A stretch of DNA of 64,000 bases from Entophlyctis helioformis (GCA_025526915.1 JAHLKH010000016.1:151122-215121), one strand, 5' to 3'. Numbered from the stretch's first letter, positions 22,355 to 35,027 are shown. Translations and numbers: made by a program. Notes: generated by a model not told the origin, from the letters alone.

Positions 22355-24842
22355 ATGGCCGCCGTGCAGCCCGCCACCGACGACGTGTCGACCGACTCGC
22401 CCATCGTCGCCAGCCACAACGACTATCTGCTCGACCAGACAAACAGCATCCGCTCTCGCACAATCCCGTGGGAGGTCCGTCTCTGTCTGCCTCGCCTATT
22501 CCTGCGCATCGTCGCCTGCTGGCTGGCTGGCTGGTTGGCTGGCTGGCTGGCCATCTGGCTCGTCATCTCGGTGGCATCACGACCTTGGACTGCTGCCACT
22601 GCTCTCGCCGAGTAGGGGCCCAGGCTCCCATACCTGCCTGCGCTGTGATGTGCTGGCCATGCCTACACAAGCGCCGTGCCGTGCTCTTCCTAACCACTGG
22701 CTTCTGCTCTCCTGCTGGCATGGCTGCCTCGCATACCCAACCGCCAACCGCCAACCAACCATCAAACCAAGCAGGGCTATCAGCGCGCTGGACTCATCAA
22801 CGAGACCGAGCTTGCCCAGATCCGCCAGTTTGAAAAGTCGCCTGCTGCCGCTCTTGCTCAGGTCAGTCTTACCACCAGCCCTCCTTGCATGCATGGTGCA
22901 GCTGACACGCTTCCCATCCCGTTGGCCAGGCTGGCGAAGACTACGTCGATCTGTTTGTTGCCCTGCTTGGCAAGCTTGTTCGCGCCGACACGCTGCAGAC
23001 CATCCTCGTCATTCTCGACGACATTCTGCGAGGTACGGCACTGCCATCTGCCATCTGCCATCAGACAACTCGACCAACTCGACCAACTAACCCAACACTC
23101 TGATACGAACGCCAACACGAACGCCAACGTCAATGCAGACTCGCCGCAGACCGCGTCGCTGTTCTTCAAGGACGGAAAGCAGCCCTTTGGGACCTTTTTC
23201 AGGTACCTGCGCTTCTTCGCCAAGCGAAACGCATGGCTGCGTGTCCATGCTGACGATGCCCACAGACTGCTCAAGAAGGAGGATGAATTCACCCAGCTCA
23301 AGGCCGCCAATCTGGCCACGCACCTTGCTCTGTAAGATGATGCGTCTCAAGAATGCGGCATGCATGTTTGCTACTTGAGCAATTCACACCGGCGTTGCAT
23401 GGCAGGTGCTACGCAGAGACTCATGCACCTGCGGACATTACTGAGCTGTTTGCGTGGATTGCATTCAACCTCGCAAGCTCCAACTCGAGCATTGTCGACT
23501 TGGCGTCGCAGTACCTCATGAGCCTGCTTGGTGTTGGCGAGTACAGAGAGGCATTCTATAACTGTCCTGGCGGCATGGAGGCGTACGTTGCATTGTATAG
23601 CATGCGATGGGCCAGCACTGGCAGTTTGCAACGCTGACACGCTTGCCTTGAGACAGTGTCGTGGCTGCCCTCCAACGCAGCCCCATCACGGCCCAGCTGC
23701 AGTACCAGCTCATTTACTCCATCTGGCTGCTGACGTTTATTGAAAGCATCGCCAAGGATATTCTGCGGTAAGCTCGCGACACGGCATTCTGTGGCTTGAA
23801 TGGATGTGCTGACTCGGTCACGGCAGACACCACAAGATCCTGCCTTTGCTTGCAGATGTGGCTCGCTCGGCCATCAAGGAAAAAGTGGTCCGCGTCGTTG
23901 TGTCGACATACCGCGTAAGTTGGAATCAGAGCGCCGCAGTGGCTGTGGCATGATTCGGGCTGATCATGTCTGGATGTGACACGATGCAGAACCTCATCAC
24001 CAAAGCCCCAAGCGAGAACATTATTGCCATGTTAGGCAACAAGATTCTGCCTCTGTGCGAAACACTCGCGACGCGCAAGTACTCTGACACAGAGATCAAC
24101 GAAGACCTGGTGCTCATTGTCGAGCAGGTCCGTGGCCATCTTTCTCGCAGAGTGTTGCCAGGTTCCTGCATGCTGACTCTGCTATTCCGGTACCACAGCT
24201 GAGCCACAATGTCGCCTCGCTCACGTGAGTGCTCTGCTTGTGGCGGTCGGCTGTCATTATAGTGCCTGCTGACCTTGCATCGCCTGCAGGACGTTTGACG
24301 AGTACGCATCTGAAGTCCGTGCTGGACGCCTCGAGTGGTCTCCCACCCACCAGTCGGAACAGTTCTGGAAAGCCAATGCCGCCCGCCTCAACGAGTCCGA
24401 CTACGAGCTTGTCAAGTGAGCCACGCCTGTCGTCAGCTGCCACCCTCGCGCGAACGCGATGCACACTGACATGGCATGTCAACAGGCTTCTAGCGACGCT
24501 GCTGAACACAGCCACCGATCCCGTTGTGCTTGCTGTGGCTTCGCACGATATCGGCCAGTATGTCAAGTACTATCCAACGGGCAAGAGGTGCGCATGCAGC
24601 TGGACGCGCCGCAATGCTGGTTGCAGAGATTGTGGCGGCTAATGGATGCGCACAGGGTTGTGCAGGAGATGGGTGCCAAGACCAAGGTCATGGAGCTCAT
24701 GGCTCACGAAAACGCTGATGTCAGATACCATGCTCTCATGGCTGTCCAGTACGTTGCCGGTGGTGGCTGCCTTGCGATGCTGTTTGCTGATCCGGTGCCA
24801 TGGATACACAGGAAGTTCATGGCGAACGCTTGGGAAGCCTGA
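22355..24842 (+). CDS. VMA13: V-type proton ATPase subunit H
   Basis: Regulatory subunit H of the V1 sector, which couples V1 to Vo and silences free V1. Thirteen exons are read: 22355-22474, 22775-22861, 22930-23032, 23139-23331, 23406-23582, 23657-23767, 23827-23914, 23990-24127, 24199-24224, 24290-24415, 24486-24587, 24656-24748 and 24812-24842. Together they give 464 aa in frame, the usual family length. Diagnostic stretches include [60 protein letters not shown], and [19 protein letters not shown] near the end. It is built of HEAT/armadillo-like helices with no membrane segment. Exon 9 is only 26 nt. It is convergent with NUF2. Confidence 0.93.
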
Positions 24843-25000
24843 GCCCTGTTTAGACGCGCGCCAGTCTGGATCTTGCTTGCATGGCCTTGATGTGCGGATA
24901 CGACCATTTGGGGTGGCAGGGCATGTGTAGTGCCAAAGGACGCACTGCACAAAGGAATGAAGATGCTCATCAATTCATTGTGTGTGCGAGGCGACGACAA

Positions 25001-25175
25001 TCAAAACATGGTGTTCAGCAAGGACTGCTGATAGACGTTGAGTTCAGAAAGCAGCCTTTCGTAGTCTGACCAGATGAGCGACAGTTCAGACTCCATCTTC
25101 TTGCGCAGCTGTGCGATCTGTGCAGCATCATGCGTGAGCGATACTTGAAGGAACATACGTGCACATGCGTTCATG

Positions 25176-25267
<92 letters not shown>

Positions 25268-26947
25268 TGTCTTCCATGGCAGTAGCCACGCGCTCATTCT
25301 CGTCGGCACGAGCCTGAGCAGCCGCACGCTCGTTGGAAAGCTGCTCGTGCTCTTCCTTGAGCGCGGCAATCTTTTCCATGCTGGCGCTCTGCTTGGCCGA
25401 CTGGTGTTTCTCGAGACGGGCAATCTTTTCGTTGGCGCTCTTGACTTGGCGTTGCAGTTGCTGTCGTGCAGTTTGCATTGTTTTGTCAGTACAACAGCAG
25501 AACATCGGCACCGCGACGTGCTGCTGTACCTGCTCCTTGACCTCCAAGCCTTTGAGATCTGCCTTCTTTTGTTCAATGACTTCAAGGTCGGCAGACAAAC
25601 GCTGGGCGGCTTCTTCTGCGCGTTTCTGCTCGACATTGCACTCGGTCATGATCTTTTGGCAAGCCAGAATCTCCTGTTGACTCATTCGGTCAGCGTGCAA
25701 GCAGTCGGGTGGCCAGACAAGGCAAATGCACTCGCCTGCTCGACGCTGTTCATCAGGTCGATCTTGTGAAGCAGCTCGCGCGTCTTCTTCTCAGACGAGA
25801 CAACCAGCGCCTTGTCTTCGAGCAGCAGACGGTTCATCTCAATGATGACCTGCTTGAGCTTCTCTGGGCTGTGGACAACGCGCGACTTGAGGCGGAAACA
25901 GTCCTGCTTGAGGCTCGTGACCAGATACTGGTTGTTGACCTACATGGATGCCAGACACTGTGAGATGCCGCACACAGCGTGATCCTGACGTGGATTGTAG
26001 ATGGGTACCTGCTTGTCTCTCAAGGCGTTCTGCTCCTTCTTGATATTGTCAATCTCTGTCCCCAGCGTCGTTTGTGCTTTCTTGAGCTCACGCAGGTCTG
26101 CGGCCAGGCTGTTGTTGACAGCGCGCAGCCTGTCGACTTCGGGCTGCTCTTGTGCACGCTTTGCTCTGTAATGGTATCTTTTGGTCAGCCGGCAGTCCAG
26201 CCAGTGATGGGCCATCTGCATGGACGCACTTGAGCTGATTGACAAGCTCGGCCATGTCGGCGTTGCGGCGCTCAAGGACAGCCTTGTCTTCCACGAGTTG
26301 TGCCTGGATCGCGCCAAAGGTCACGGTCAGATGCTGGCGGCATACAGCGTGGTTCGACAGCCGCTTGGATTGTGGCTTACAGACTGTGTGCTGCATTCGT
26401 GAAAGACCTGCATGCGCTCTTCTCTGAACTTGCAAAAGTTGATGATGGCACTCAGGATCAGGATGACCCTGTTCTTCTGCGGGTTCAGGATGTCGCTCAG
26501 CGAAAAGTCTGGCACTCCGAGCTGGACGATCAGCTTGCGCCTGTCCAGCGATGGATTGTGCAATGTCCGCATGGGGGATCGACGTGCAAGCCGGACAGCC
26601 AGGTAAGCCAGGGTTGAGCGACAACTGACAACAGGAAAGTGGCAACAGGAAAGCGGTAAAGCGGCACGGACGCACAGGTGGCGATAAAAGGCAATGAGAC
26701 TCAGCGAGTCCTTGTGGATGTCGGGATAGTCCAGCATCTCGAGGGTCGCAAACGTCGGCTGCTCGAACTGAGCAGCCTCCACGTCCTGCAGCAGGATGGT
26801 GATGTGCTCGAAGATGTCGAACATGCGCTGCGGCGACGGCTTGACCAGCTCCTCGGTGGTGACGGCAATGTCCATGCTTGCCAGACACTCGCGCACCGTC
26901 TTGATGTCGAGCGTCGGGAACGTGCCAGGGCCATTCACAGAGTCCAT
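25001..26947 (-). CDS. NUF2: Kinetochore protein NUF2
   Basis: A subunit of the NDC80 complex that attaches microtubules to centromeres. The start ATG at 26947 gives MDSVNGPGTFPTLD. The N-terminal CH-like domain is diagnostic: IAVTTEELVKPSPQRMFDIF, LDYPDIHKDSLSLIAFYRHL, and VPDFSLSDILNP followed by ILSAIINFCKFREERM. The rest is a long coiled coil in several exons, ending YQQSLLNTMF. Introns fall between the coiled-coil exons. One, at about 25150-25265 on the minus strand, begins with a pure GT dinucleotide array, so its 5' splice site is the edge of a microsatellite. Confidence 0.92.
25177..25265 (+). repeat. (CA)n microsatellite, 89 nt, in a NUF2 intron
   Basis: An uninterrupted CA array of about 44 units. 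On the coding strand it is (GT)n starting exactly at the 5' splice site that follows the codons for MEDK. Confidence 0.98.
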
Positions 26948-26961
26948 TGCTGCCTGTCTGT

Positions 26962-27003
26962 GTGTGACTGTGTGTGTGTGTGTGTGTGTGTGTGTGAGTG
27001 TGT
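26962..27003 (+). repeat. (TG)n tract upstream of NUF2
   Basis: A slightly interrupted TG repeat just 5' of the NUF2 start codon (26947), likely in the leader or promoter. Confidence 0.9.
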
Positions 27004-27796
27004 GTCGTCTGGCCCCTCGTCTGGACTTGTGGTGCAAGATCGTCGAGATCTTGCCGCTGCGTCCGGTTTCCAAATTTCGCTTTTGGCCGTCTGCTTGTCC
27101 ACGAATCCGCCATCAGCCCGATGCTGCGTCGCTGTGCCGCTGCGTCGGCCCGCCGGACAGGCCACCCACACAGGCCAGACCCTGCCCGAGAGGGTGCCCA
27201 GGACGGCGCCATCCATGCACATCATCCACGCCACGCACCCGGCCATCCAGAGGCTGTCTTGGATGGGATGGGATGGGATGGGATGGGATGGGATGGGATG
27301 GGTGGCATGCCATCCACTCGATTCGTCGATTCGGCCGTCTGGCACGGCCCGCTGATCTGACTCAAGGCGACCAAGGTAGGCGCATCTCGCCCCCCCCCTT
27401 TGCACAGGAAGGAGGAGCAGCCAGCCGCAGATGATGCTCAAATAAGCATAGTTCGTCCGAGTTCTCCATGCGGACAACCTTTCCATCAAAACCCCTGATG
27501 CTTCTGCGCTGCACCTCCTTCCCAATGGCACTGTGCGAGCACATCTGGCTGCGAGCTGACGTTTGACACGATCGGCAGATTCACACGTCCAGTCCGTCTG
27601 CCTGCCGTCCTGCGAGGCGGATGCAGAGCAAGGTACGTCACAGCGCTGGCTGCCACTGAGATCCATGCGTGTCTGTGCTCTGTCAATGAACACCGATCGA
27701 TTCCAATCACCGCTCTTGTATCCTTCCTTGGCTTCGACAATCTGAGCAGCATTAGTTTGCTCTGCGTTTCCATTTGGTACAGTTGATAGTGTACAT
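27004..27796. other. Intergenic interval between NUF2 and the tRNA-Trp/RT block
   Basis: No gene is supported. It holds the NUF2 5' region, a GGATG pentamer array (27261-27302) and a C-run near 27392. ORFs here lack family features. Confidence 0.5.
27261..27302 (+). repeat. (GGATG)n pentanucleotide array
   Basis: About eight perfect copies of GGATG in the intergenic interval upstream of NUF2. Confidence 0.97.
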
Positions 27797-27827
27797 AATG
27801 TTTCTGCGAATTTTCAATGATGTGAGA

Positions 27828-27899
27828 GGGCCCGTGGCTCAATGGTAGAGCACTCGACTCCAGATCGAAAGGCTGCGCGTTCGATTCGCGTCGGGCTCA
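27828..27899 (+). tRNA. tRNA-Trp (CCA), copy B
   Basis: Identical in sequence to the minus-strand copy at 13513-13584: 72 nt including the discriminator A, anticodon CCA and intact A and B boxes. Similarity to copy A extends about 35 nt upstream (ATGATGTGAGAGG just before the gene) and about 285 nt downstream into a reverse-transcriptase fragment. Confidence 0.85.
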
Positions 27900-28183
27900 G
27901 CTCTCCTTTTGCCCATCGTGGCAATCTTGCTGCCACTCGCTGCATCGATCCTCTCTCTCTTTTTGGCATCTCCTGCTGCGTCGACGGGGCTCTCTGGTGG
28001 GCTGAGCGATCCTACTGCACGCTGCCCGCTGTCTGGCTTCTTGTTCAACCTGCTCCTCAATGACAGCCTCAATGGCATCCCTGAGATCTGCATCCGTGCG
28101 CTGATCCTTGCAGACGATGTGGTTGTTCTCGCAGAGTTCGCATGCGGCAAGGGCGGACAAGTGGCTGCTGCCTGGCACATCAG
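27900..28183 (+). mobile_element. LINE reverse-transcriptase fragment fused to tRNA-Trp (copy B)
   Basis: The plus strand reads CPLSGFLFNLLLNDSLNGIP and LADDVVVLAEFACG, corresponding to RT motifs B and C (motif C has LADD). It begins directly after the tRNA 3' end and stops matching copy A at the CACATCAG near 28183. It is non-functional and truncated on both sides. Confidence 0.8.
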
Positions 28184-28397
28184 CCACCATACGACAACGA
28201 GCAGGGTGCACATTGCACGATCCGTTTGCCTGGCCAAGAGCAAGATCAGTCCATACCGTCCTCAAAGGGACGGCCCGTGCACCAAACGGCGGTCAGGTTG
28301 GCGTCGAGCGCAGTCGTCACAGGCGGATACCGAGCCGGCACGAGCGTCGACAGCATGATGGCTGCGACGCCAGATCTGTTGTGTCTCGGCACATCTG

Positions 28398-31300
28398 ATG
28401 TTGACGTTGATCTGTACAACGACCACGACCACGACGACGCCAATGTCGACATATGCGACCGACGACCTGATATCATTGGTAGCAGGGAGCGGCGACATCG
28501 ACAACGACAACGACAACGGCAAAGACAACCGCAGCGCGGCCGGCAGGAGCACTGCCCACGACGGTGCATCCAGCCACGCAAGCACAGCCGCCCAGCCGCA
28601 CGACTCGTTCAGCGGGCTGCCTGCGCCGCGACCACGGAATCCCTGGGCGTCCGACAGTCCCGTGTGAGTGGAGGGGCCGTCTGCGTGTGTGCGTGCGTGC
28701 GTGCAGACAGGCAGGCAGAGGACGCTGGCACTCACCTGTCCAACCCTGCGCTCGCTGCACAGCCGGGCACCCGACGGCGCAGCGCAGCGGCTGTCGCTCC
28801 GAGACGATGCGCTGTTTGCGAACCTGTCGCTTCCGAGCCCAACCACCACCGCTGGGTCGACGTGGCGTGGTGCGACCGGCCATCGCGGTGCGAGCGTGGA
28901 CGACAGCGGCGACCGCAACGCTGGCCTGTTTGGCCGGCTTCTGCGGCACGATGGCCCTGGCGGCAGTGGCGGATCGCCGCACCGACGGGCATCGCCTGCA
29001 CGGGTGTGTGTCCGTGTCCGTGTCCGTGTCCGTGTCCGTGTCCGTGTGGCATTGTGGCACTTGGATGGACGCTGACGAGTGCTGCAGGATGACGACTTTG
29101 GACAGGCATCCAGCAGTGCAGGATGGCGTGTGGCATACACAGACTTTACAACCATCGGTGAGGCGTGCGAGATCTGCTCCCGCTGCTCTGTCTACGCCAA
29201 CTGACATGTGCGGCATCTGTCCAGACTGGATCCACGACTCGAACAAAGGTGCGGCAGTCGTGATGAGACTAGATGGCTGAGCTGAGCTGAGCTGAGCTGA
29301 GCTGAGCTGAGCTGCAAGAGCGTGACAGCCGATAGCCAACTGACTGGTACGAGTACAGAGAGATCGCGAGTGCGCAACCTGCGGAAACTGGCTGGCACGT
29401 GGGGTGCCTTTGTGCGCGCATGGGATGCATCACAGACATGGATCCTTATTCTCATCATCGGCGAGTGGCTTTGCATTCGCGGCTGGCATCCCGGCTGCAC
29501 CTGCTGATCCTCCAGAACAGGTGGCATTACTGGGCTGCTGGCGGGTTTCATCGACGTGTCCGAGCAGTGGCTGAGCGATATGCGGATGGGCTACTGCTCG
29601 GCCGGATTCTACTTGAATCGGCAGTTTTGCTGCTGGCTCGGTATGTGTAGAAACGCAGCGGCGTTGATGCGACCTGCTGCTGACGCGTGGTGTATCCGGC
29701 ACACACAGCACGAGACCAGTGCGAAGACTGGGTGACTTGGAGCTCGTTTAGCGGCGTGTTCTGGCCATGGGGATTCGAGTACTTGACGTACATTGCAACA
29801 GCAGTCGCATTCGCAGTCGCCAGCGCTGTTCTCGTCGAGACCTATGCACCGTATGCTCTTTCTTCAACACCCGCACGCTCACGTTGATCACCGCTGACGC
29901 ATGGACTTGTGGCAGGTACGCAGCAGGATCGGGCATTCCCGAAGTCAAGACGATCCTGGGTGGATTCATTATCCGCAAGTTCCTAGGCGTGTGGACGCTG
30001 CTCATCAAGTGCATTGGCCTGGTTCTCGCAGTAGCGTCTGGTCTTGCACTTGGCAAGGAAGGGCCGCTTGTGCACGTCGCTTGCAGTGTCGGCTACATCT
30101 TCCCGCGCTTCTTTCGCAAGTATGCCATCAACGAAGCCAAGAAACGCGAGATGCTGGCAAGTCTCCTGCTCTGCCTGCCATGCCATGCCACACGTTTCCC
30201 TTGGTCGATGGTTGCCATTCAGCCGCTGACATTTTGTGCGCTGCAGAGTGCTGCGTGTGCTGCCGGCGTGTCGGTCGCGTTCGGCGCACCCATTGGCGGT
30301 GTGCTGTTTTCACTCGAAGAAGTATCGTACTACTTTCCGTACAAAACCATGTGGCGGTCGTTCTTCATGGCCATGATTGCTGCCATCTCGCTGCAGCTGG
30401 TCAATCCGTTCCGCACGGGCAAGCTTGTTCTGTTCCAGATCACGTTCCGTCGCGAGTGGCACGGCTTCGAGCTGCCATTCTTTATCCTGCTCGGTGCTCT
30501 TGGCGTACGTCTGCCGTCTGCCTGCGAGACGCTGATGTGTCCCTTGGCTGATGTGCTGACGACTGCTGTTGGCAGGGTCTGTACGGGTCTCTGTTCATCA
30601 GGCTTGTAAGTGGCAGTCGCAGGAATGCCATGGTGCAGTCGGCCCCAACTCACGAGTTGTGCGATGCATGTGCAGAATGTGTGGTATGCATCGTATCGCA
30701 AGACAGGCTGGCTGAAGAACTGGCCCATATCCGAGGTCGCCTGTGTCGCGCTCGTCACCGCCGTCTGCTCGTTCCCATTCCAGTTTCTCAGGTGCATGCC
30801 CATGCTTGCTTCCCCGCGTGTTGCGCTCGGCGACTCAACCCCTGAATGCACACAGGGAAAACACGGCCGAGCTTGTTGCCAACCTGTTCCGCGAGTGCTC
30901 AGAGATTGACGGCGACTTCCATGGGCTGTGCAATGAGTCGCAGATGGGGCTTGTGATTGCGTCGTTGCTCTTTGCGGCAACGATCAAGATCATCATGACG
31001 ATCATGACGTTTGGCGTCCGCGTTCCGGCCGGCATCTTGTGAGTGGCCGTGACTGCAGCAGGATGCCCTGTGGCGCATGGACTGACTGGCCAACCGCAAT
31101 ACGGCCAGCATTCCATCCATGGCCATTGGCGCGTGCGTTGGTCGCGCACTTGGAATTGTCATCCAGGCATGGCAGAGGTAACGATGGTCGTCGCAATGCA
31201 CCTTGGACCGCACATGGCTGACGGTCGCTTGGCTTGACAGAGCGATGCCAGACCTGTGGCTGTTCTCTTCGTGCGAGGGTGGCACGCAGTGTGTGACGCC

Positions 31301-32477
31301 AGGCACCTATGCAAGTGAGTTGACCGCGACAATATTCAGCGCAGCGTTGCGCGCCAAACTAACGTGGCTGCCTCACAGTGGTTGGCGCAGCCGCCAGTCT
31401 GGCAGGCGTAACGCGCATGTCGGTGTCGCTGACCGTCATCATGTTTGAACTGACCGGCGCGCTTTCATACGGCAAGTCGAGTGCGCAACCATGACCCATC
31501 CTGCCCACAACCACTGACCTGCCATCGCATCCACAGTGTTACCCATCATGATCACTATTCTGGTGGCCAAGTGGGTCGCAGACGTGCACGGCAAGGAGGG
31601 CATCTACGAATGCCTCATCCGCCTCAACGGATACCCGTTCCTCAGCGCCAACGAAGAGTACACCCACTCGACAGCCGCCGCGCATGTGATGACGCGGTTA
31701 GAGGACATGGAGTATGTCTCTGCGACCGGCCATACCATTGACAGTCTAGGTACGTCTCGCTCTCAACCTGCCGTCTGTTGCTGCTGCTGCTGCTGCTGCT
31801 GTGAAGACCCTTCCGACCCTGATACATGCACACGCGATGGCGGGATGCGCGACAGACGATCTGCTGCGCACGACAAAGTGCAAGGGGTTCCCTGTTGTTC
31901 TGCCGCACAGGCTGCAGACGATCGGGTACATTGGACGCGAGGAACTCAAGTTTGCGATCGAGAGCGCCAAGCAGCAGGCCAACACGTCCGGCACGACGCT
32001 GGCGATCCTGACCGACGACCCTGCGCTTGACTTGGACGTGTCGTCTGCCGTGGATTTCCGGCCGTGGATCGACCAGACACCGTGCGTTGCAGGCATGCGT
32101 TGTGGTGTGCGTGGCGGTGTGCATGGTCGGCTGATTTTATGTGTCTGCGCACATGTGTTTGGGCAGGTTCATGGTGCATCCACGGTTCCAGGTGGACATG
32201 CTTGTTGAGCTGTTCAAGAAGATGGGGTTGCGGTACTCGCTTGTGACGCGCAACGGCCAGCTGCTGGGTATCATCACCAAGAAGGACATTCTACGCGACA
32301 GTAAGCTCTGGGTGGTGGCAGTTGGCAGTTGGCAGTTGGCAATTGGATCTGGGTAGCTGACGCGCTTTGCCAACAGTGTTTATCCGAGAGCGGATCCCTC
32401 GGCCGTCGCGCATGAACGGCGCCGCAGCAACGTACATGAACAGCTCGTACGGTCCATGGAACCGCTCCACAGGATAA
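28398..32477 (+). CDS. CLC-type chloride/proton exchanger (GEF1/CLC-3 class)
   Basis: A multi-exon membrane transporter, probably of endosomes or vacuole, with the intracellular CLC pattern of about 18 helices plus two C-terminal CBS domains. Diagnostic motifs are [19 protein letters not shown] (anion path), [14 protein letters not shown] with the gating glutamate, and [20 protein letters not shown] with the proton glutamate. Further matches are VRVPAGIL and [18 protein letters not shown]. The CBS part includes [20 protein letters not shown]. Both glutamates being present favours exchanger over channel. The N-terminal exons (start at about 28398 or 28443, acidic and Asn/Asp-rich) are tentative. 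From GATGACGACTTTGG (29090) the reading is firm. One intron (29461-29520) has a GC donor. The end is 70 bp from the convergent DRS1 end. Confidence 0.9.
29004..29047 (+). repeat. (TGTCCG)n hexanucleotide array
   Basis: About seven copies of GTGTCC/TGTCCG just 5' of the acceptor at ~29089 of the CLC gene, probably inside an intron. Confidence 0.95.
29277..29314 (+). repeat. (GAGCT)n pentanucleotide array in CLC intron
   Basis: Seven or more copies of GAGCT in the intron that follows the codons for DWIHDSNK. Confidence 0.95.
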
Positions 32478-32518
32478 CCACCACCACAGCAGCAGCAGCA
32501 GAAGCAGCTGCAGCCATG

Positions 32519-32524
32519 AATAAA
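32519..32524 (+). terminator. AATAAA poly(A) signal of the CLC gene
   Basis: AATAAA 42 nt after the CLC stop codon. It lies in the 70-bp gap and just inside the facing end of the DRS1 gene. Confidence 0.5.
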
Positions 32525-32546
32525 AGCACAATAACAGCCAGGCGAT

Positions 32547-34996
32547 TCATTTTCTACCACCACGGCCGCCACGGCCTCCGCGACCGCCGCGACCACCGCC
32601 GCGCATCTCGGAACCAAACGCAGAGCGCTTGCCGCCGCCCGTCTTCTTGCCCACACCGCCGGCAGGCCCGCCAGCAGCACCGCCCGGCGACTTGAACTGC
32701 GTCAAGCGGGTTGGCCGCGTCGTTGCCTTGGCCGACTTGGCCGCACTCTTCTGGGCTGCCAGCTCGGCCTTGTCCTCCTCACGCATCTGGCGCAGACGCT
32801 TCTTCTTGCGCGAGAGACCGTCGGTTTTGTTGCGGTTGGCCGGTGCACGCTGCTGCTGTTGCTGTTGCTGTTGCCGAGTAATCAAACAAAAAAGTCAGTC
32901 GCGGGTCACAATGGGCAATGGGGTGGCATGCGCGGCGGGAAAGGAGGCGTCGCGTGGACTGGCGCGCATGTGCGTGGTGGTGGTGTGTGCATCTCGGGCT
33001 CACGTGTTTAGGCAATATCTTTCATCCGACATGTACTGTTCGGAACAGGTCTGATGTTGTATCATCATCGCCCGGTGCAATCACACACACGCACACACAT
33101 GCATCCACTCCAGCCGCGTCCATCGCATCGCATTCAAACGCATGGCAAAGGGGAAGCGGCGTGGCATGCATACCTTGGACACAGGGCCGGCAGCACGGGC
33201 AGGCTTGACAGGGGTTGCAGCCGCTTGCTCGTCGGCGGCAGGGTCCTTGGCATCTTGGCGCTCGCGCTCAGACTGGAACCATGTCCGTGCAGGACGGCTC
33301 TTGATCTCGCTCTCGAAAGCAATCATGTTCTGCGCACGACGCAGCTCCATGTCCGCCGTGTCCATCTCCTTCTCCTCCTTCTCGAGCGCATACACCTCCT
33401 TGATCGCCGCAGCAAAGTTGGCGATGCGCGTCTCGTACTTGGCAATGACGTCGGCAGGGATGATGCGGTGCTTGACAGCGTCGCGCGTGTTCTTGATGGC
33501 GAGCTTGAGGATGCCACGGTCGGCCTCGCCAACAAGTGAGACGGCACGGCCGCCACGATCGCCACGAGCCGTCCGACCGACACGGTGGACGTAGACGCTG
33601 TACGAGAACGGCATGTCGTAGTTGATGACCGTGCGCACACCTGTGATGTCGAGACCGCGAGAGGCGAGGTCCGTTGCCAGCAAAAAGTCAACCTGCTTGG
33701 TGCGGAACTGCTCCATGGCCTCCAGACGCTGTGGACACGGCACGAATCATGGCACACACGTCAGCGCTCGGCCGCCGGTGCACGCCATGGTGAAAGACCG
33801 AATGCAGGCCAGACATACCTGGACTTGTGTCAGGTTACCGTGCAGCTCAGCCGCCTTGAGACCCAGCAGACCAAACACAATCTTCATGTGATGCGCAGCA
33901 GCCTTGCTGCGGAAGAAGATGATGGTCTCGGTCGAGTACGTGCGGGCACAGAGGGCTGCGAGCATGGCCGGACGGCTCTCCTCCTTGTGGCCACGGATAC
34001 GGATAAACTCTTGCACAAGGCGGTCGGTGATGGATGTGGAGCGGTCGACAAAGAGCCGGATGGGTCTGTTCAGCGACAGCTTGATCAGGTCGTCGACCTA
34101 CAGCATGGCGGCATTGGGGATATCAACGGATGTTAGCAAACAGAAGGGGAACGACGCGATATAAGACGAAATGGCAACAATGGCGGCATGGACAATGGAC
34201 GGGCGTGGATGCAAAACGCACATTGTCTGTCATGGTGGCCGAAAAAAGCATTGTCTGGCGGGTCTTTGGCGTGTACTTGATGATCTCGTTGAGCTCGGCC
34301 GAGAAACCGTCTTCGAGGATACGGTCGGCCTCGTCAATGACAAGGATCTCCACGCTGTCAATGTTGAACGACTGCGTGTTGTGGATATGGTCAATGAGAC
34401 GGCCGGGCGTGGCAATGACGATGTCGGGACGCATCTTGAGCTCAGCCTCTTGCGCCTTTGTGGGCAGACCACCTGTTGGAGCAGGCAAAGTGGGCCACAT
34501 GTCAGAACGACAGAGCGCATGGATGGGATGGGATGGATGCATGATGCACAGCAGGCTAGACAACGCACCAACACAGAGACAGATGGAAATGTCCGTGAAC
34601 TTGGCGAGATTGGCAGCGACCGACTGGCACTGGACGCCGAGCTCACGGGTGGGGACCAGAATGAGGACGCGGGTCGTTGCCTGGTTGCGCGGCCGGAACA
34701 GCAGACGCTCGATGATGGGGATCACAAACGCGGCTGTCTTGCCCGAGCCCGTCACGGCAGAACCGCAAATGTCGCGGCCCTGCAGCGCCAAAGGAACCGC
34801 ACGGGCCTGGATCTCGGTGGGCTTGACAAAGCCAAGCGCCGCAATCGCCTTGAGCACCGGGCGGGACAGCTGCAGAGCGTGGAACGAGTCGGCAGAGTCC
34901 TCGGGCGCCTCGGTCTCTGTCGCCATGTCGAAAAAGGCCGCCTTGCGCTTGTCGCGGACAACGTCTTGCTCGTCGTCCTCGTCCTCGTCGGCCTCT

Positions 34997-35027
<31 letters not shown>

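Noticed and set aside
25173..25769. ORFs reading through the CA microsatellite
   Set aside because: They encode long His-Thr or Cys-Val runs from the repeat and are shadows of NUF2.
25177..27302. Possible telomere- or centromere-type satellites
   Set aside because: The CA and GGATG arrays are short and isolated and do not match telomeric TTAGGG.
29004..29314. CRISPR-like or regulatory direct repeats
   Set aside because: Units are 5-6 nt without spacers; these are simple sequence repeats in a eukaryotic intron.
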